Shown: positions 28,265 to 38,610 of the stretch, piece by piece
Layout of the letters: every line of letters begins with the position of its first letter
Numbering within the stretch: position 1 is the first letter of the stretch
Source of the DNA: Phytobacter massiliensis JC163
GTDB lineage: Bacteria; Pseudomonadota; Gammaproteobacteria; Enterobacterales; Enterobacteriaceae
NCBI RefSeq assembly: GCF_000321045.1
Contig: NZ_HE578945.1
Span: 264,412 to 310,550 of the forward strand
DNA: 46,139 nt
Reading direction: 5' to 3'
Notes under the pieces: generated by a model
Told to the model about the DNA's origin: nothing
The model's database searches: none
Seen by the model: only the letters and a program-made list of their open reading frames with translations
Position numbers and translations under genes: made by a program

Positions 28265-29725
28265 ATGTATCTGGGCATTGATATTGGCACCTCAGAACTC
28301 AAAGCGCTGCTTATCGACGGCGAGGGGGAAATTGTCGCCTCGGCGCACGCCGCGTTGACGGTGCAGCGCCCGCATCCGCACTGGGCGGAGCAGGACCCGC
28401 AGGACTGGTGGCAGGCCTGCGGCCGGGTGGTCACCGAACTGCGACAGCAGCATCCGCAGCAGTGGGCGGCTATTCGCGCCATTGGCCTGTCCGGTCAGAT
28501 GCACGGCGCGGTGCTGCTGGACGGCGAAGGTAAGGTGCTGCGGCCCTGCATTCTGTGGAATGACACCCGCAGTGCGGCCGAGTGCGCCATGCTGCGTGAA
28601 CAGCATCCGGAAATGATGGCGATTAGCGGCAATATGATCATGCCCGGCTTCACTGCGCCGAAGCTGGTGTGGGTGGCGCGACATGAACCGGAAGTTTTCA
28701 GCCGGATAGCGAAGGTATTGCTGCCGAAGGACTATCTGCGCTGGCGCTTAACCGGCCAGTTTGTCAGCGATCCTTCCGACGCTGCGGGTACGCTGTGGCT
28801 GGACGTGGCGAAGCGCGACTGGTCTGACGAACTGCTCGCCATGACCGATCTCAACCGCAGCCATATGCCGTCGCTGGTCGAGGGCAGCGAATCCAGCGGC
28901 ACGCTATGTAGCGCGCTGGCCACCGAGTGGGGCCTGAGCTCCTCTGTGGTGGTCGCAGGGGGCGGGGGAGATAACGCCACGTCGGCGGTAGGCGTTGGCG
29001 CGATAGCCCCGGGGGATGCGTTTATTTCCCTTGGCACCTCCGGGGTCATTTTCGTGGTTAACGATGCCCTGCAGGCAGACCCTGACTCCGGCGTGCACGC
29101 TTTCTGCCATGCGCTTCCCGGCCGCTGGCACCAGATGAGCGTGATGCTGAGCGCCGCCAGCTGCCTGCGCTGGATCTGTAATTTGCTCTCGGTAACCGAA
29201 AGCCAACTGATGGATGAAATTGCCCGGCTGACGGATGACGAACTCAAGCGCGCGCCGGTGTTCCTGCCTTATCTGTCGGGCGAGCGAACGCCGCATAACG
29301 ACCCGCTGGCGGCAGGAAGCTTCTTTAATCTGCGCCATGAAACCAGCCGCGCGCTGCTGGGCTATGCGGTGATTGAGGGCGTCACTTTTGGTCTGGCGGA
29401 TGGTCTTGATGTGCTGGGCAAAGCCGCAATTTCCCAGTGCAGCCTGACAGGCGGCGGGGCCAGAAGCCCGCTGTGGGCGCAGCTGATTGCCGATGTATTG
29501 CATATCCCGATGGTCACCCATCCCGCAAGCTCCTCCGGCGCGCTCGGCGCCGCGCGGCTGGCCTGGCTGGCAGACGGCGGCGACGAAGCGAAAGTGTGCC
29601 TGAAACCGCCGGTGGTCACGCGCTTTACGCCGCAGCCCGGGCGCAGTGAATGGCTGACGAAGCGGCTGGCGCTGTTCCGTCTGCTTTATCAACAGCAACA
29701 GGTAGCGCGCACGTTACTCCCTTAA
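28265..29725 (+). CDS. dalK: Xylulokinase (FGGY family)
   Basis: A 486-residue carbohydrate kinase that phosphorylates D-xylulose to D-xylulose-5-phosphate for the pentose phosphate pathway. It starts MYLGIDIGTSELKALLIDGEG (phosphate-1 motif). SGQMHGAVLLD and AGGGGDNATSAVG (with the catalytic aspartate) are in the middle. The C-terminal FGGY segment is LTGGGARSPLWAQLIADVL. AAGGAGG is in the gap after dalD. It is close to XylB in sequence; the dal name is taken from the operon context, so xylB-like is equally valid. Confidence 0.85.
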   Translation: MYLGIDIGTSELKALLIDGEGEIVASAHAALTVQRPHPHWAEQDPQDWWQACGRVVTELRQQHPQQWAAIRAIGLSGQMHGAVLLDGEGKVLRPCILWNDTRSAAECAMLREQHPEMMAISGNMIMPGFTAPKLVWVARHEPEVFSRIAKVLLPKDYLRWRLTGQFVSDPSDAAGTLWLDVAKRDWSDELLAMTDLNRSHMPSLVEGSESSGTLCSALATEWGLSSSVVVAGGGGDNATSAVGVGAIAPGDAFISLGTSGVIFVVNDALQADPDSGVHAFCHALPGRWHQMSVMLSAASCLRWICNLLSVTESQLMDEIARLTDDELKRAPVFLPYLSGERTPHNDPLAAGSFFNLRHETSRALLGYAVIEGVTFGLADGLDVLGKAAISQCSLTGGGARSPLWAQLIADVLHIPMVTHPASSSGALGAARLAWLADGGDEAKVCLKPPVVTRFTPQPGRSEWLTKRLALFRLLYQQQQVARTLLP

Positions 29726-29732
29726 TCCTTCT

Positions 29733-29760
29733 GCCCCGGCTTCTGTACCCTCGCCGGGGC
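29733..29760 (+). other. Intercistronic hairpin between kinase and transporter genes
   Basis: GCCCCGGC and GCCGGGGC form a perfect 8-base stem with a 12-base loop. No T tract follows, so it is probably an RNA-stability or partial-attenuation structure inside the operon. Confidence 0.45.
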
Positions 29761-29788
29761 CTGTCTCCGGCTTATAAGGAAGATTGTT

Positions 29789-31063
29789 ATGCAATCTAAT
29801 GAATACTGGTTTGGCTTACCAAAAAAACTGCTCTGGGGATTTGTGGCCATCGCGATTTTTATGGCTGGCGATGGCTTTGAAATGGCTTTCTTATCGAAAC
29901 ACATAACCGATATGGGCTTCTCGCCGGCGCAGTCGGCTATGGTCTTTACCCTCTACGGACTGGCCGCGGCGCTGGCGGCGTGGGCCTCAGGCGTGGTGGC
30001 GGAACTGATTACCCCCCAGCGGGCGATGACCATCGGTTTTATCATGTGGATCATTATGCATGCCCTGTTTATGTCGATGGGCCTGGGGATGCGTAATTAT
30101 CCGCTGATGCTGCTGTTCTATGGCATTCGCGGCCTGGCTTACCCGATGTTTATCTACTCTTTTATGCTGATGCTGGTACAGGTACTGCCGAGGCCGAACC
30201 TGGCGGCGGCAACAGGCTGGTTCTGGGCCATGTATTCAGTTGGTATCGGCGTGGTGGGTAGCTACCTGCCGAGCCTGACTATTCCGGTATTCGGCGAGAC
30301 GGGCACGCTGTGGTTCGCTATTGTCTGGGTAGGCTGCGGCGGCGTGCTGGCCTTTTTCAGCCTGCGCCATGTGCCGGTGGATCGCTCCCGGGTTAACCTG
30401 CCGCTGCGGGAGAAAATGACGGAGCTGTCCAGAGCGGGAACCATTCTGTTTACTAACCGCGACATTTTCTACGCCTGTCTGATTCGTATCATCAACACGC
30501 TGTCGCTGTTTGGTTTTGCCATCGTTATGCCGCTGCTGTTCGTAGACCGGCTGGGCTTTACCATCTCTGAATGGTTGCAAATCTGGGCGGTATTCTTCTT
30601 TGTTACCATCTTCACCAATATTTTCTGGGGCATCACCGGCGAGTACATCGGCTGGATCCGCCAGGTACGCTGGTTTGGCTGCCTGGGAATGGCCGTCTCC
30701 AGCCTGACGTTTTACTACCTGCCGGTGTATGCCGGGCATAATTTTGCCATGGCGCTGATTCCTGCGGTGATGCTGGGGATTTTTGTCGCGGCCTTTGTGC
30801 CGATGACGGCGGTCTTTCCGACGCTGGAGCCGCATCATAAAGGTGCCGCAGTCTCTATCTATAACCTGTCAGCCGGGATGAGTAATTTTGTCGCCCCGGC
30901 GATCGCCTCGGCGCTGCTGCCGTTCTTTGATATTGTCGGGGTGGTGTGGGCTTATACCGGCCTTTATATCTTTGCCGGTGTGCTGACCTTTATCATTAAA
31001 GTGCCTCAGCCTAAGCGGGTGCGCCAGAATCAAGCGTCGAAAGAGGCGGAGCAGAGCGTGTAG
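29789..31063 (+). CDS. dalT: MFS polyol transporter, probable D-arabinitol permease
   Basis: A 424-residue, twelve-segment major facilitator protein close to the ribitol/D-arabinitol permeases RbtT and DalT of Klebsiella (YWFGLPKKLLWGFVAIAIFMAGDGFEMAFLS at the N-terminus; TNIFWGITGEYIGWIRQVRWFGCLG in the second half). It should import the polyol by proton symport. AAGGAAG precedes the ATG. It is the third gene of the dehydrogenase-kinase-permease operon, and a strong terminator overlaps the end of the next, convergent gene. Confidence 0.85.
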   Translation: MQSNEYWFGLPKKLLWGFVAIAIFMAGDGFEMAFLSKHITDMGFSPAQSAMVFTLYGLAAALAAWASGVVAELITPQRAMTIGFIMWIIMHALFMSMGLGMRNYPLMLLFYGIRGLAYPMFIYSFMLMLVQVLPRPNLAAATGWFWAMYSVGIGVVGSYLPSLTIPVFGETGTLWFAIVWVGCGGVLAFFSLRHVPVDRSRVNLPLREKMTELSRAGTILFTNRDIFYACLIRIINTLSLFGFAIVMPLLFVDRLGFTISEWLQIWAVFFFVTIFTNIFWGITGEYIGWIRQVRWFGCLGMAVSSLTFYYLPVYAGHNFAMALIPAVMLGIFVAAFVPMTAVFPTLEPHHKGAAVSIYNLSAGMSNFVAPAIASALLPFFDIVGVVWAYTGLYIFAGVLTFIIKVPQPKRVRQNQASKEAEQSV

Positions 31064-31071
31064 ACCTTGCG

Positions 31072-31108
31072 TAAGGCGCAGCCTCGCTGCGCCTTATCGC
31101 ATTTTTTC
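31072..31108 (+). terminator. Terminator after the polyol operon
   Basis: A 10-base perfect stem TAAGGCGCAG / CTGCGCCTTA with a 5-base loop, then TCGCA and six T. It overlaps the 3' end of the convergent GNAT gene. Confidence 0.8.
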
Positions 31109-31591
31109 CAGCCGCCAGGCCTGGTCATCGTAGTCGACGCCCTTTATCTGCAGGGCTTTTTCCAGCGTTTGGGTAAGGGTAAAGCCGAGCTTCTCCAGTA
31201 ATCGTGCTGAACCGCTATTTTCCGTCACTACCCAGGCGTTGAGCGCCGTGACCGCCGTGCAGGAAAAAGCGTATTCGCACAGCGCCCGCAGCGCTTCGCT
31301 GGCAACCCCTTTGCCTTGCGCGAAAGGGGCGATAGCGTAACCCACGTCGGCCTCCTGCGGGTGTTGCGCGCTGATGTGCAGCCCAATATCACCCAGTAGC
31401 GTGCCCTGTTTGTCACAGATCACCAGCGCGTTAGCGTCATTCAGACGCGCGGAAAACAGCGCGCGGATCTGCGCTTCACTGGCGATATCGGCCATAAATC
31501 GCATAATTTGCGGATTCTGACGCAGCGAGAGAAAAAACGGCCAGTCAGATTCGATAAACGGGCGAAGCGTAAGGCGTGCGGTTGTCAGCAT
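31094..31591 (-). CDS. GNAT family N-acetyltransferase
   Basis: A 165-residue cytoplasmic acetyltransferase of the RimJ/RimL-like GNAT subgroup. It starts MLTTARLTLRPFIESDWPFFLSL, the usual N-terminus of this group. The acetyl-CoA binding motif A is VGYAIAPFAQGKGVASEALRALCEYAF (about residues 83-109), and NSGSARLLEKLGF is motif B. The ATG at 31591 is preferred over the TTG just upstream. The substrate cannot be told. It sits between the polyol operon and yfcH and probably belongs to the inserted cargo, since E. coli has no such gene here. Confidence 0.8.
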   Translation of the reverse strand: MLTTARLTLRPFIESDWPFFLSLRQNPQIMRFMADIASEAQIRALFSARLNDANALVICDKQGTLLGDIGLHISAQHPQEADVGYAIAPFAQGKGVASEALRALCEYAFSCTAVTALNAWVVTENSGSARLLEKLGFTLTQTLEKALQIKGVDYDDQAWRLEKMR

Positions 31592-31669
31592 CAATCATGT
31601 CGCTAAAGGCAAAACAGCGTTATAGCTTAACAGCGCAGCGCAGAGAGAACACACCTTAAAAAGGGTGGG

Positions 31670-32563
31670 TTACCCCACCACATCTTTTAACGCCTCTTCT
31701 AAATCGAACCAGCGAAAGGCAAAGCCGGAGGCCTCCAGCCGTTTCGGCAGCGCCCGCTGCCCGCCGAGCACCAGCGTGGCGGATTCGCCCATCATCAGCC
31801 GCACGGTAGCGGCGGGGACATGCATCACCGCCGGGCGATGCAGGGCATGGCCAAGGGCGTGCGCAAACTGCTCGTTTTGCGCCGGGTAGGGCGACACCAT
31901 ATTAAACGGCCCGCGCAGGTCGTTATTTAACAGCCAGATGACCGCGTTCGCCATGTCATCAATGTGGATCCATGAAAGATACTGATGCCCGCTGCCTACC
32001 GGCCCGCCAAGGCCGACGCGAAACAGCGGCAGCATTTTGCCCAGCGCGCCGCCTGTGGGCGCCAGCACAATGCCGGTGCGCAGCAGGCATACCCGCGTAC
32101 GGTCGCTCTGCGCCTCGCAGGCGATCTGCTCCCAGCGGGCGCAGATTTCGTGGGTGAACTCCCGGTGCGGCGTCTCCTCTTCGGTTACTACCGCGTCCCC
32201 GGTATCGCCATAGTAGCCGATGGCGGAACCGGAAATAAGCACGGCAGGCGGGTTATCGCTGGACTTGATAAGGTCCACCAGCCGCTGGGTGATGTCCCAG
32301 CGGCTATGGCACAACCGCTTCTTCTGTTCATCGCTCCAGCGCTTGTCTGCAATCGGTTCACCCGCAAGGTTAATCACCGCGTCGCAAGCGTTGAGGTTTT
32401 GCATACCGTCCAGCCCGCCCAATAACGCCACGTGACCGTTCAGCTTTTTGCGCGCCTTATCCAGATCGCGGGCTACCACGGTGACGTCGTGGCCCAGCTT
32501 CTGCAAACGGGGAATAAGATAGCTGCCAATCAGGCCTGTGCCACCGGTCATCAGAATATTCAT
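31670..32563 (-). CDS. yfcH: Epimerase family protein YfcH
   Basis: A 297-residue member of the SDR39U1/TIGR01777 epimerase-like family, the same as E. coli YfcH. The N-terminal Rossmann motif is [16 protein letters not shown] (residues 5-20). [10 protein letters not shown] carries the family's active-site Tyr region, and a C-terminal DUF1731 segment ([23 protein letters not shown]) is present. The reaction is unknown. The stop codon of folX lies 19 bases upstream, so folX-yfcH may be cotranscribed. Confidence 0.93.
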   Translation of the reverse strand: MNILMTGGTGLIGSYLIPRLQKLGHDVTVVARDLDKARKKLNGHVALLGGLDGMQNLNACDAVINLAGEPIADKRWSDEQKKRLCHSRWDITQRLVDLIKSSDNPPAVLISGSAIGYYGDTGDAVVTEEETPHREFTHEICARWEQIACEAQSDRTRVCLLRTGIVLAPTGGALGKMLPLFRVGLGGPVGSGHQYLSWIHIDDMANAVIWLLNNDLRGPFNMVSPYPAQNEQFAHALGHALHRPAVMHVPAATVRLMMGESATLVLGGQRALPKRLEASGFAFRWFDLEEALKDVVG

Positions 32564-32581
32564 GCACTCTCCAGGGTTGCG

Positions 32582-32944
32582 CTAACGCTGCCAGCTCATG
32601 GTCATCGATACCGAGTCGGCATAGCGTAATGCATAAAGTTTATCTATTTCCACTTCGGCCCGGGTCACCCAGTGATGGCCGCACGCGATATCCAGCACAT
32701 CCTGCGTCAATTTTTCCAGTAATGAAAAGCGATTGCTTTCCACATGACGAATAATATTTTTAGTCAGGGTGCGGTAGTTTAGCGCGTCGTTAATATCTTC
32801 ACTGGCTCTGGCTTTTTCTGCCGGGTAGTGGACCACGACATTAATGACAATATCCTGGCGGTTGGCTATCTCCTCTTCTTTTATGCCGATAAACGTGCGC
32901 AGGCGCAGATTTTTAATACGAATTATGGCGTCGGGTTGTGACAT
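32582..32944 (-). CDS. folX: Dihydroneopterin triphosphate 2'-epimerase
   Basis: FolX epimerises 7,8-dihydroneopterin triphosphate to the monapterin form, in the tetrahydromonapterin pathway. The start at 32944 gives 120 residues ([21 protein letters not shown]), as in E. coli; a longer frame to 32983 is not supported. Family features are the conserved FIGIKEEE near the N-terminus and [11 protein letters not shown] with [17 protein letters not shown] at the C-terminus. It is a paralogue of FolB. Confidence 0.96.
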   Translation of the reverse strand: MSQPDAIIRIKNLRLRTFIGIKEEEIANRQDIVINVVVHYPAEKARASEDINDALNYRTLTKNIIRHVESNRFSLLEKLTQDVLDIACGHHWVTRAEVEIDKLYALRYADSVSMTMSWQR

Positions 32945-33003
32945 CGCGGGCTTCCTCCCTGTAAAAATCGCCTCATGATACACGAGGAAGCACCGCGAGA
33001 AAT

Positions 33004-33633
33004 TCAGATTTGCTGGGTCTTAGCGAAGGCGCTCACGGTCGCCGGACGGTTGCGGATACGCTCGTACCAGTTGTTTACCGCCGGGTAGTTTTCCAGGGTA
33101 ACGCGTTGCCGCTGGTGGGCGTTAATCCACGGCCAGGCGGCAATATCGGCAATACTGTAGTGTTCGCCGGCAAGCCAGGGCGACGTTTCAAGCCGTTTAT
33201 TGAGCACGCTGTACAGACGCTGCGTCTCCACCTGATAACGCTCGATGGCATAGGGCACAGGCTGCGGCGCAAAGTGGTTAAAATGGTGATTCTGGCCAAG
33301 CATTGGGCCCAGGCCGCCCACCTGCCAGAACAGCCACTGCAGCGTTGTGTGGCGCTCGCGCAGTTCGCCGCTCAGAAGCTTGCCCGTTTTTTCCGCCAGG
33401 TAGAGCAAAATGGCGCCTGATTCAAACAGATTAATCGGCGCGCCGCCGTCTACCGGCGCGCGATCGATAATCGCCGGGATTTTATTATTAGGGGAAATGG
33501 CAAGAAAATCGGGGCGGAACTGCTCGCCTTTACTGATATCCACCCGAATAAGCCGCCAGGCCAGCTCGGCTTCCTCCAGAAACAGAATAATTTTTTGACC
33601 GTTAGGGGTTGGGGCGTAAAAGAGATCGATCAT
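33004..33633 (-). CDS. yfcG: Glutathione S-transferase family disulfide-bond reductase YfcG
   Basis: A 209-residue GST-fold protein (E. coli YfcG 215). YfcG is a Nu-class GST with disulfide reductase activity towards small disulfides using glutathione. The N-terminal thioredoxin-like domain starts [24 protein letters not shown], with the family's TPNG active-site segment and [15 protein letters not shown] (glutathione binding). The C-terminal helical domain has ADIAAWPWI. It lies 59 bases upstream of folX and is divergent from yfcF. Confidence 0.95.
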   Translation of the reverse strand: MIDLFYAPTPNGQKIILFLEEAELAWRLIRVDISKGEQFRPDFLAISPNNKIPAIIDRAPVDGGAPINLFESGAILLYLAEKTGKLLSGELRERHTTLQWLFWQVGGLGPMLGQNHHFNHFAPQPVPYAIERYQVETQRLYSVLNKRLETSPWLAGEHYSIADIAAWPWINAHQRQRVTLENYPAVNNWYERIRNRPATVSAFAKTQQI

Positions 33634-33735
33634 GGGCTCTCCCGCATCGCGATGACGTCCCTGATAGTATAGGTGCTCCCGACGCCGTGAGTTTTCATCA
33701 AGTGACAGGAAAAGCGGGACGTTATATTTTGTTAA

Positions 33736-34401
<666 letters not shown>

Positions 34402-34453
34402 GTTACGTCGCCGCTTGCGGTATCATGCGCCGTTTGGTTTAACGTGAGGTGCG

Positions 34454-35008
34454 GTGATGAAACTGATGTTTGCCTCGGATATACACGGCTCGCTGCCTGC
34501 GACGGAGCAGGTGCTGGCGCATTTTGCCCGCAGCGGCGCGCAGTGGCTGGTTTTGTTAGGCGATATTCTCAACCACGGGCCGCGCAATGCCCTGCCGGAA
34601 GGCTACGCCCCGGCGGAGGTGGCGCAGCGGCTAAATGAACAGGCGGCGCGTATCATCGCGGTACGCGGCAACTGCGACAGCGAAGTGGATCAGATGCTGC
34701 TGACTTTTCCTCTTTCCGCCCCCTGGCAGCAGGTGCTGCTGCCGGGGCAGCGGCTCTTTTTGACCCACGGTCACCTGTTCAGCCCGGATAATCTGCCGCC
34801 GCTGGCGCAGAACGATGTGCTGGTCTATGGTCATACTCATCTGCCCGTGGCGCAGCGGCAGGGCGATATTTTCCATTTCAATCCCGGCTCGGTGAGTATC
34901 CCGAAAGGGGGCTTCGCTGCAAGCTATGGCATGCTGGAAGAGGGCATGCTTCGCGTAATGGCACTGAATGATCATCGGGTTATTGCGCAGGTGGCGATTA
35001 ATCCGTAA
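34454..35008 (+). CDS. yfcE: Phosphodiesterase YfcE
   Basis: A 184-residue metallophosphoesterase, active on phosphodiesters in vitro in E. coli. The calcineurin-fold motifs are all present: DIHG near the N-terminus, GDILNHGP around residue 37, GNCD around 74, THGH, and GHTHLP near 125. The GTG at 34454 gives MMKLMFASDIHGSLPATE; ATG at 34457 is the alternative, three bases on. It lies between yfcF and yfcD as in E. coli. Confidence 0.96.
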   Translation: MMKLMFASDIHGSLPATEQVLAHFARSGAQWLVLLGDILNHGPRNALPEGYAPAEVAQRLNEQAARIIAVRGNCDSEVDQMLLTFPLSAPWQQVLLPGQRLFLTHGHLFSPDNLPPLAQNDVLVYGHTHLPVAQRQGDIFHFNPGSVSIPKGGFAASYGMLEEGMLRVMALNDHRVIAQVAINP

Positions 35009-35060
35009 TTTACCCTTCACCAAAAACGCGCCATAAGAGCGCCATGACGAGACATTTTTG

Positions 35061-35606
35061 ATGGTGGAACAGAATCAATTAACGGGCACGGAGTGGGTGG
35101 ATATTGTCAGCGAAGACAATGAGGTCATAGCACAGGCGACCCGCCAGCAAATGCGCGCGCAGTGTCTGCGTCATCGCGCGACTTATATCGTTGTTCATGA
35201 CGGCATGGGTAAAATTCTGGTGCAGCGCCGCACGGAAAATAAAGACTTCATGCCGGGCATGCTGGATGCCACCGCAGGGGGCGTGGTGCAGGCAGACGAA
35301 GTGCTGCTTGATTCCGCCCGCCGCGAAGCGGAAGAGGAGCTGGGCATTGCCGGCGTGCCGTTTGCCGAGCATGGCGTGTTCTATTTCGAAGATGAGCACT
35401 GCCGCGTCTGGGGCGGGCTGTTCAGCTGCGTTTCCCACGGCCCGTTTGCCCTGCAGGAAGACGAGGTGAGCGAGGTGTTCTGGATGACCCCGGTTGAGAT
35501 AACCGCCCGCTGCGATGAATTTACCCCGGATTCGTTAAAAGCGCTGGCGCTGTGGATGAGCCGCAACGCCAGTAACCACCTGGAAAAGGCCGAAGAGACC
35601 GAGTAA
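35061..35606 (+). CDS. yfcD: Nudix hydrolase YfcD
   Basis: A 181-residue Nudix-family protein (E. coli 180). The Nudix box reads [24 protein letters not shown], with the REAEEELG metal-binding core intact. The N-terminal half ([31 protein letters not shown]) is typical of the IPP isomerase-like group. The substrate is not established. ATG at 35061 is preferred to the TTG at 35058. A terminator follows at once, and the next genes are unrelated cargo where E. coli has yfcC. Confidence 0.94.
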   Translation: MVEQNQLTGTEWVDIVSEDNEVIAQATRQQMRAQCLRHRATYIVVHDGMGKILVQRRTENKDFMPGMLDATAGGVVQADEVLLDSARREAEEELGIAGVPFAEHGVFYFEDEHCRVWGGLFSCVSHGPFALQEDEVSEVFWMTPVEITARCDEFTPDSLKALALWMSRNASNHLEKAEETE

Positions 35607-35623
35607 CGCTGTTCGCCGCCGTC

Positions 35624-35658
35624 AAAAAACCAGCCTGCCGCAAGGGGGCTGGTTTTTT
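35624..35658 (+). terminator. Terminator after yfcD
   Basis: AAAAAACCAGCC and GGCTGGTTTTTT form the stem around an 11-base loop; the A and T tracts allow two-way termination. Confidence 0.85.
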
Positions 35659-35742
35659 ATGTCTGTAAAAAAATTTCTGGCAGGAATTTTTTTATCGAGT
35701 AATTTGGAAGGTTTCTCTAAATTCAGTAAAAAAGGAATTTTT

Positions 35743-36800
35743 ATGCTTTCAGCTATTCAGCTTACGCCGGACGACACCTTCGATTTTCTGCTTAACGTGG
35801 CCATTACCCGCCCCGTTTTTTATGGGGTGCGCCGGGTATCGGTAAAAGTGCGCTGGTGAAACGGTTTGCTGATGAAGTAGGAATGGAGTGCGTTTCATTG
35901 CTCGGAAGCCAGCTTGCGCCAGAGGATTTGTTGGGGATACCCCAAATTGACGGCGCCTGTTCTCGTTTTTTCCCACCCGCAAATATTGTGCGCGACCAGC
36001 CCTTCGTGCTGTTTCTTGATGAACTCAACGCCTCATCTCATGAAATCCAGAAAGCCTTCTACTCCTTAATTCTTGAACAAAGAATTGGTGAGTATCGCCT
36101 GCCGGAAGGGACTATTGTGATTGGCGCGGGGAACCGCGCGAAAGACGCCGCCATTGTTAAACCCATGCCCTCTGCGCTTATCAACCGCATGGTTCATGTG
36201 CATCTGCGGGCGGATCACCGCCAGTGGCTGAACTGGGCGATCAACGCCGCAGGCATTCACCCCTGGGTCGTACAGTATATCCAGTTGCGTCCCGATCAGC
36301 TCTGGAACGAGCCGCCGAAACACGAGGAGCCTTTCTCAACCCCACGCAGCTGGCATATGCTTTCCGATGCGCTGCACTCCTTTGGTGAAGAGATCCGCGA
36401 CGAGATGCTTGAAGCACTGATCTACGGCCTGTTGACGCCTTCCCATGCGGGCAGTTTCAAAGGTTTTATCAAACAGATACGGCAGAAACATACCGTTACG
36501 GCCATCTTAAAAGGCGATGCCAGCTGGCCGGAAGATCCTGCTGACCGCGACGTGCTTTACTTTCTCGCTCAGTCCTTCCGTGCCCATCTCTATAAAGAGC
36601 TGCCGGACAACGAAAAATCGCTGCGCGGCGAGCATAAGCAGCTGGCGATACGCGCCAAAGATGCGCTGAAATCGCTGGCGCGAATCAGCGTTGAAATTGC
36701 CCAGTCAGTCATGAGCGAAGATGAAAACGGTAAAAAATTACCGGCCTGGTTTTTGCTGGAGGTCGCACGCGATCTTCCGCGTCTGGCGACCAGGGGGTAA
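35743..36800 (+). pseudogene. MoxR-type AAA+ ATPase, frame broken just before the P-loop
   Basis: An ATP-dependent chaperone-like AAA+ protein of the MoxR class, which normally works with a VWA-domain partner. ATG at 35743 follows AAAAAGGA. The frame reads MLSAIQLTPDDTFDFLLNVAITRPVF and then drifts to a stop at 35859. The correct continuation LWGAPGIGKSALVKR (Walker A) is in the next frame and runs intact to 36800: Walker B FVLFLDELNASS, sensor VIGAGNR, and a C-terminal helical lid. Adding one T to the run of six at 35816-35821 restores a 352-residue protein. The domain is complete after repair, so sequencing error, slippage, or recent mutation are all possible. An ORF beginning at the GTG at 35856 would lack the P-loop. 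The partner gene starts 3 bases after the stop. Confidence 0.8.
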
Positions 36801-36803
36801 ACG

Positions 36804-38610
36804 ATGACGCGAAAAGCGGGACGCAACCCGGCCCTGGAGGCGTGCCAGGCAGGGCTTGAGATAATCAAAAAGCATGCGCTTTTTTCGCCGCTGTTTAACC
36901 ATATTTATTACCGCCATGATAATGACCACAGCTACGTTTCATCGCGCGGCTGGCTGGCGGTTAATAATCAGGGCCACCTGTGGCTGAATGCGAAACGGCA
37001 CGCGCGTCCGGAACAGTGGGCGAGGATGATAGCCCAGTCGCTGGTTGCGCTGGGGTTTGGTTATATAACCCCACGTGAGCCGGGCGAGCAGTGGGAGCTT
37101 GCGGTATTAATTGCCTGCATGCGTTTTTGCGAAGCGTTAAAAATTGGCCCGCTGCCCGACGAGCTGCAATCCTTTCCCTTCCCGGAGGGCAGTAACACCG
37201 ATCCCGAAGTCCTGTTTCGCCAGTTAACCGAGGAGGGCGTGCCGCGCGAACTGTTACAGTGGCGTGCACTTTATGGCGGCGGCGGGAATTACTTTATCTA
37301 TGACAAACCCTCTCATCCTTACGGTGTCACATGGCAGGAATTACTGGCAGAAGGGCTCAGTAACAGCGTAAGCGATGCGCTGGAAAAGGTGGGCGGGTAC
37401 AGTCTTAAAACGGACAACAGCCCTCGGCGGCTGACCCTGGCGCAAAAAACGCGCCGACAGATTATGACGCTCTACCCGCTGCTCGGGGCGCTCGCTGCCA
37501 GCTTTGATATTGAAGAGGACGCGCAGCTGTGTAGCCAGTATGACATTGCCGTCGCGGCTATTGATGTCGGGGTGGGGAAAATCTGGATTAACCCCGCCGC
37601 GCATCTTAAGCCTGCGGAAATGCTTTTCGTTTTTGCCCATGAGCTGCTGCATGCCGGTCTTAACCATGCTTCCCGCCGCCGGGGACGTGATGCTGAGCTA
37701 TGGAACGTCGCCTGTGATTTTATTATTAACGACTGGCTTATTGAGATGCAGATTGGCGCGCCGCCTGCTATTGGCCTGCTTTATGACGCCCGGTTTTCAG
37801 GTATGTCCGCCGAAGAGATTTACGACGATCTGGCACAGGATATGCGTAAGGCGCGTAAGCTTATCACCCTGCGCGGACGCGCCGGTGGCGATATCATCGG
37901 TGAAGATCACGACCGCCGTTTTACCGATGCGGAGGCATACTGCCGACGGGCGCTGTGGCAGGGGATGGATCGCTGCCTTTACGGTACCACGCGCGGCACG
38001 CTGCCCGCAGGGCTGATTGAGGAGATCCGAAGTCTGGCGCAGCCTCCTGTTCCCTGGGATGTGGCTCTTGCGGAGTGGTTTGATGAACATTTTCCGCCGC
38101 CGGAACGGCATCGATCTTATGCCCGCCCGTCGCGGCGACAGAGTGCGACGCCCGATATTCCCCGGGCGGCGATAAAAAAAGCCGAGCGATGAGGAGCTAT
38201 GTTCACGGGTCTTTGGCGTCGTGCTGGATACGTCTGGCTCCATGGACCCGAAACTGCTGGGGAAAGCGCTGGGCGCGATTGCCAGCTACGCGCTTTCGCG
38301 CGATGTTTTTGCTGTACGTTTTATCTGCTGCGATGCTCGCGCCTACGATCGCGGATGGGTGCGGCCTGAAGATCTGGTTCACCATTTTACATTACAAGGC
38401 CGGGGCGGAACGGTGTTACAACCTGGCGTTGAGCTGCTGAATGCGCTGGCGCTGCGCGGCGATTTTCCGCGTGGTGGGCCGGTGCTGGTGATTACCGACG
38501 GTTTCTGTGAGGAGCATGTCACTGTGGCTATGGAACACGCGTGGCTGTTGCCGCAGGGGCACCGGCTGCCTTTTGTGCCGCGTGGAAAGGTGTTTTCACT
38601 CAGCGAATAA
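36804..38610 (+). pseudogene. Zinc metallopeptidase-VWA protein (DUF2201-like), frame broken between the two domains
   Basis: The partner of the MoxR ATPase. Residues 1-460 in the first frame contain an HExxHxxxxH zinc motif (HELLHAGLNH, residues 279-288) followed by WNVACDFIINDWL, the DUF2201 metallopeptidase-like fold. The frame stops at 38192. The C-terminal VWA-like domain is in another frame up to 38610 with a complete MIDAS site: DTSGSM, GRGGT, and ITDGF. One extra A in the run of seven at 38174-38180 explains the break; without it the product is about 601 residues. I recognise no named gene. MoxR/VWA pairs typically remodel or mature protein complexes; a metallopeptidase domain added to the VWA protein suggests regulated proteolysis. 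The cellular role is unknown. Confidence 0.8.

Noticed and set aside
35659-35742. Small protein starting right after the yfcD terminator
   Set aside because: The good ribosome binding site is at 35731, in front of the ATG at 35743; the part before it is only an in-frame extension.
35816-35822. Programmed -1 ribosomal frameshift in moxR
   Set aside because: The T TTT TTA heptamer is not in the register needed for tandem slippage, and no stimulatory structure was seen.
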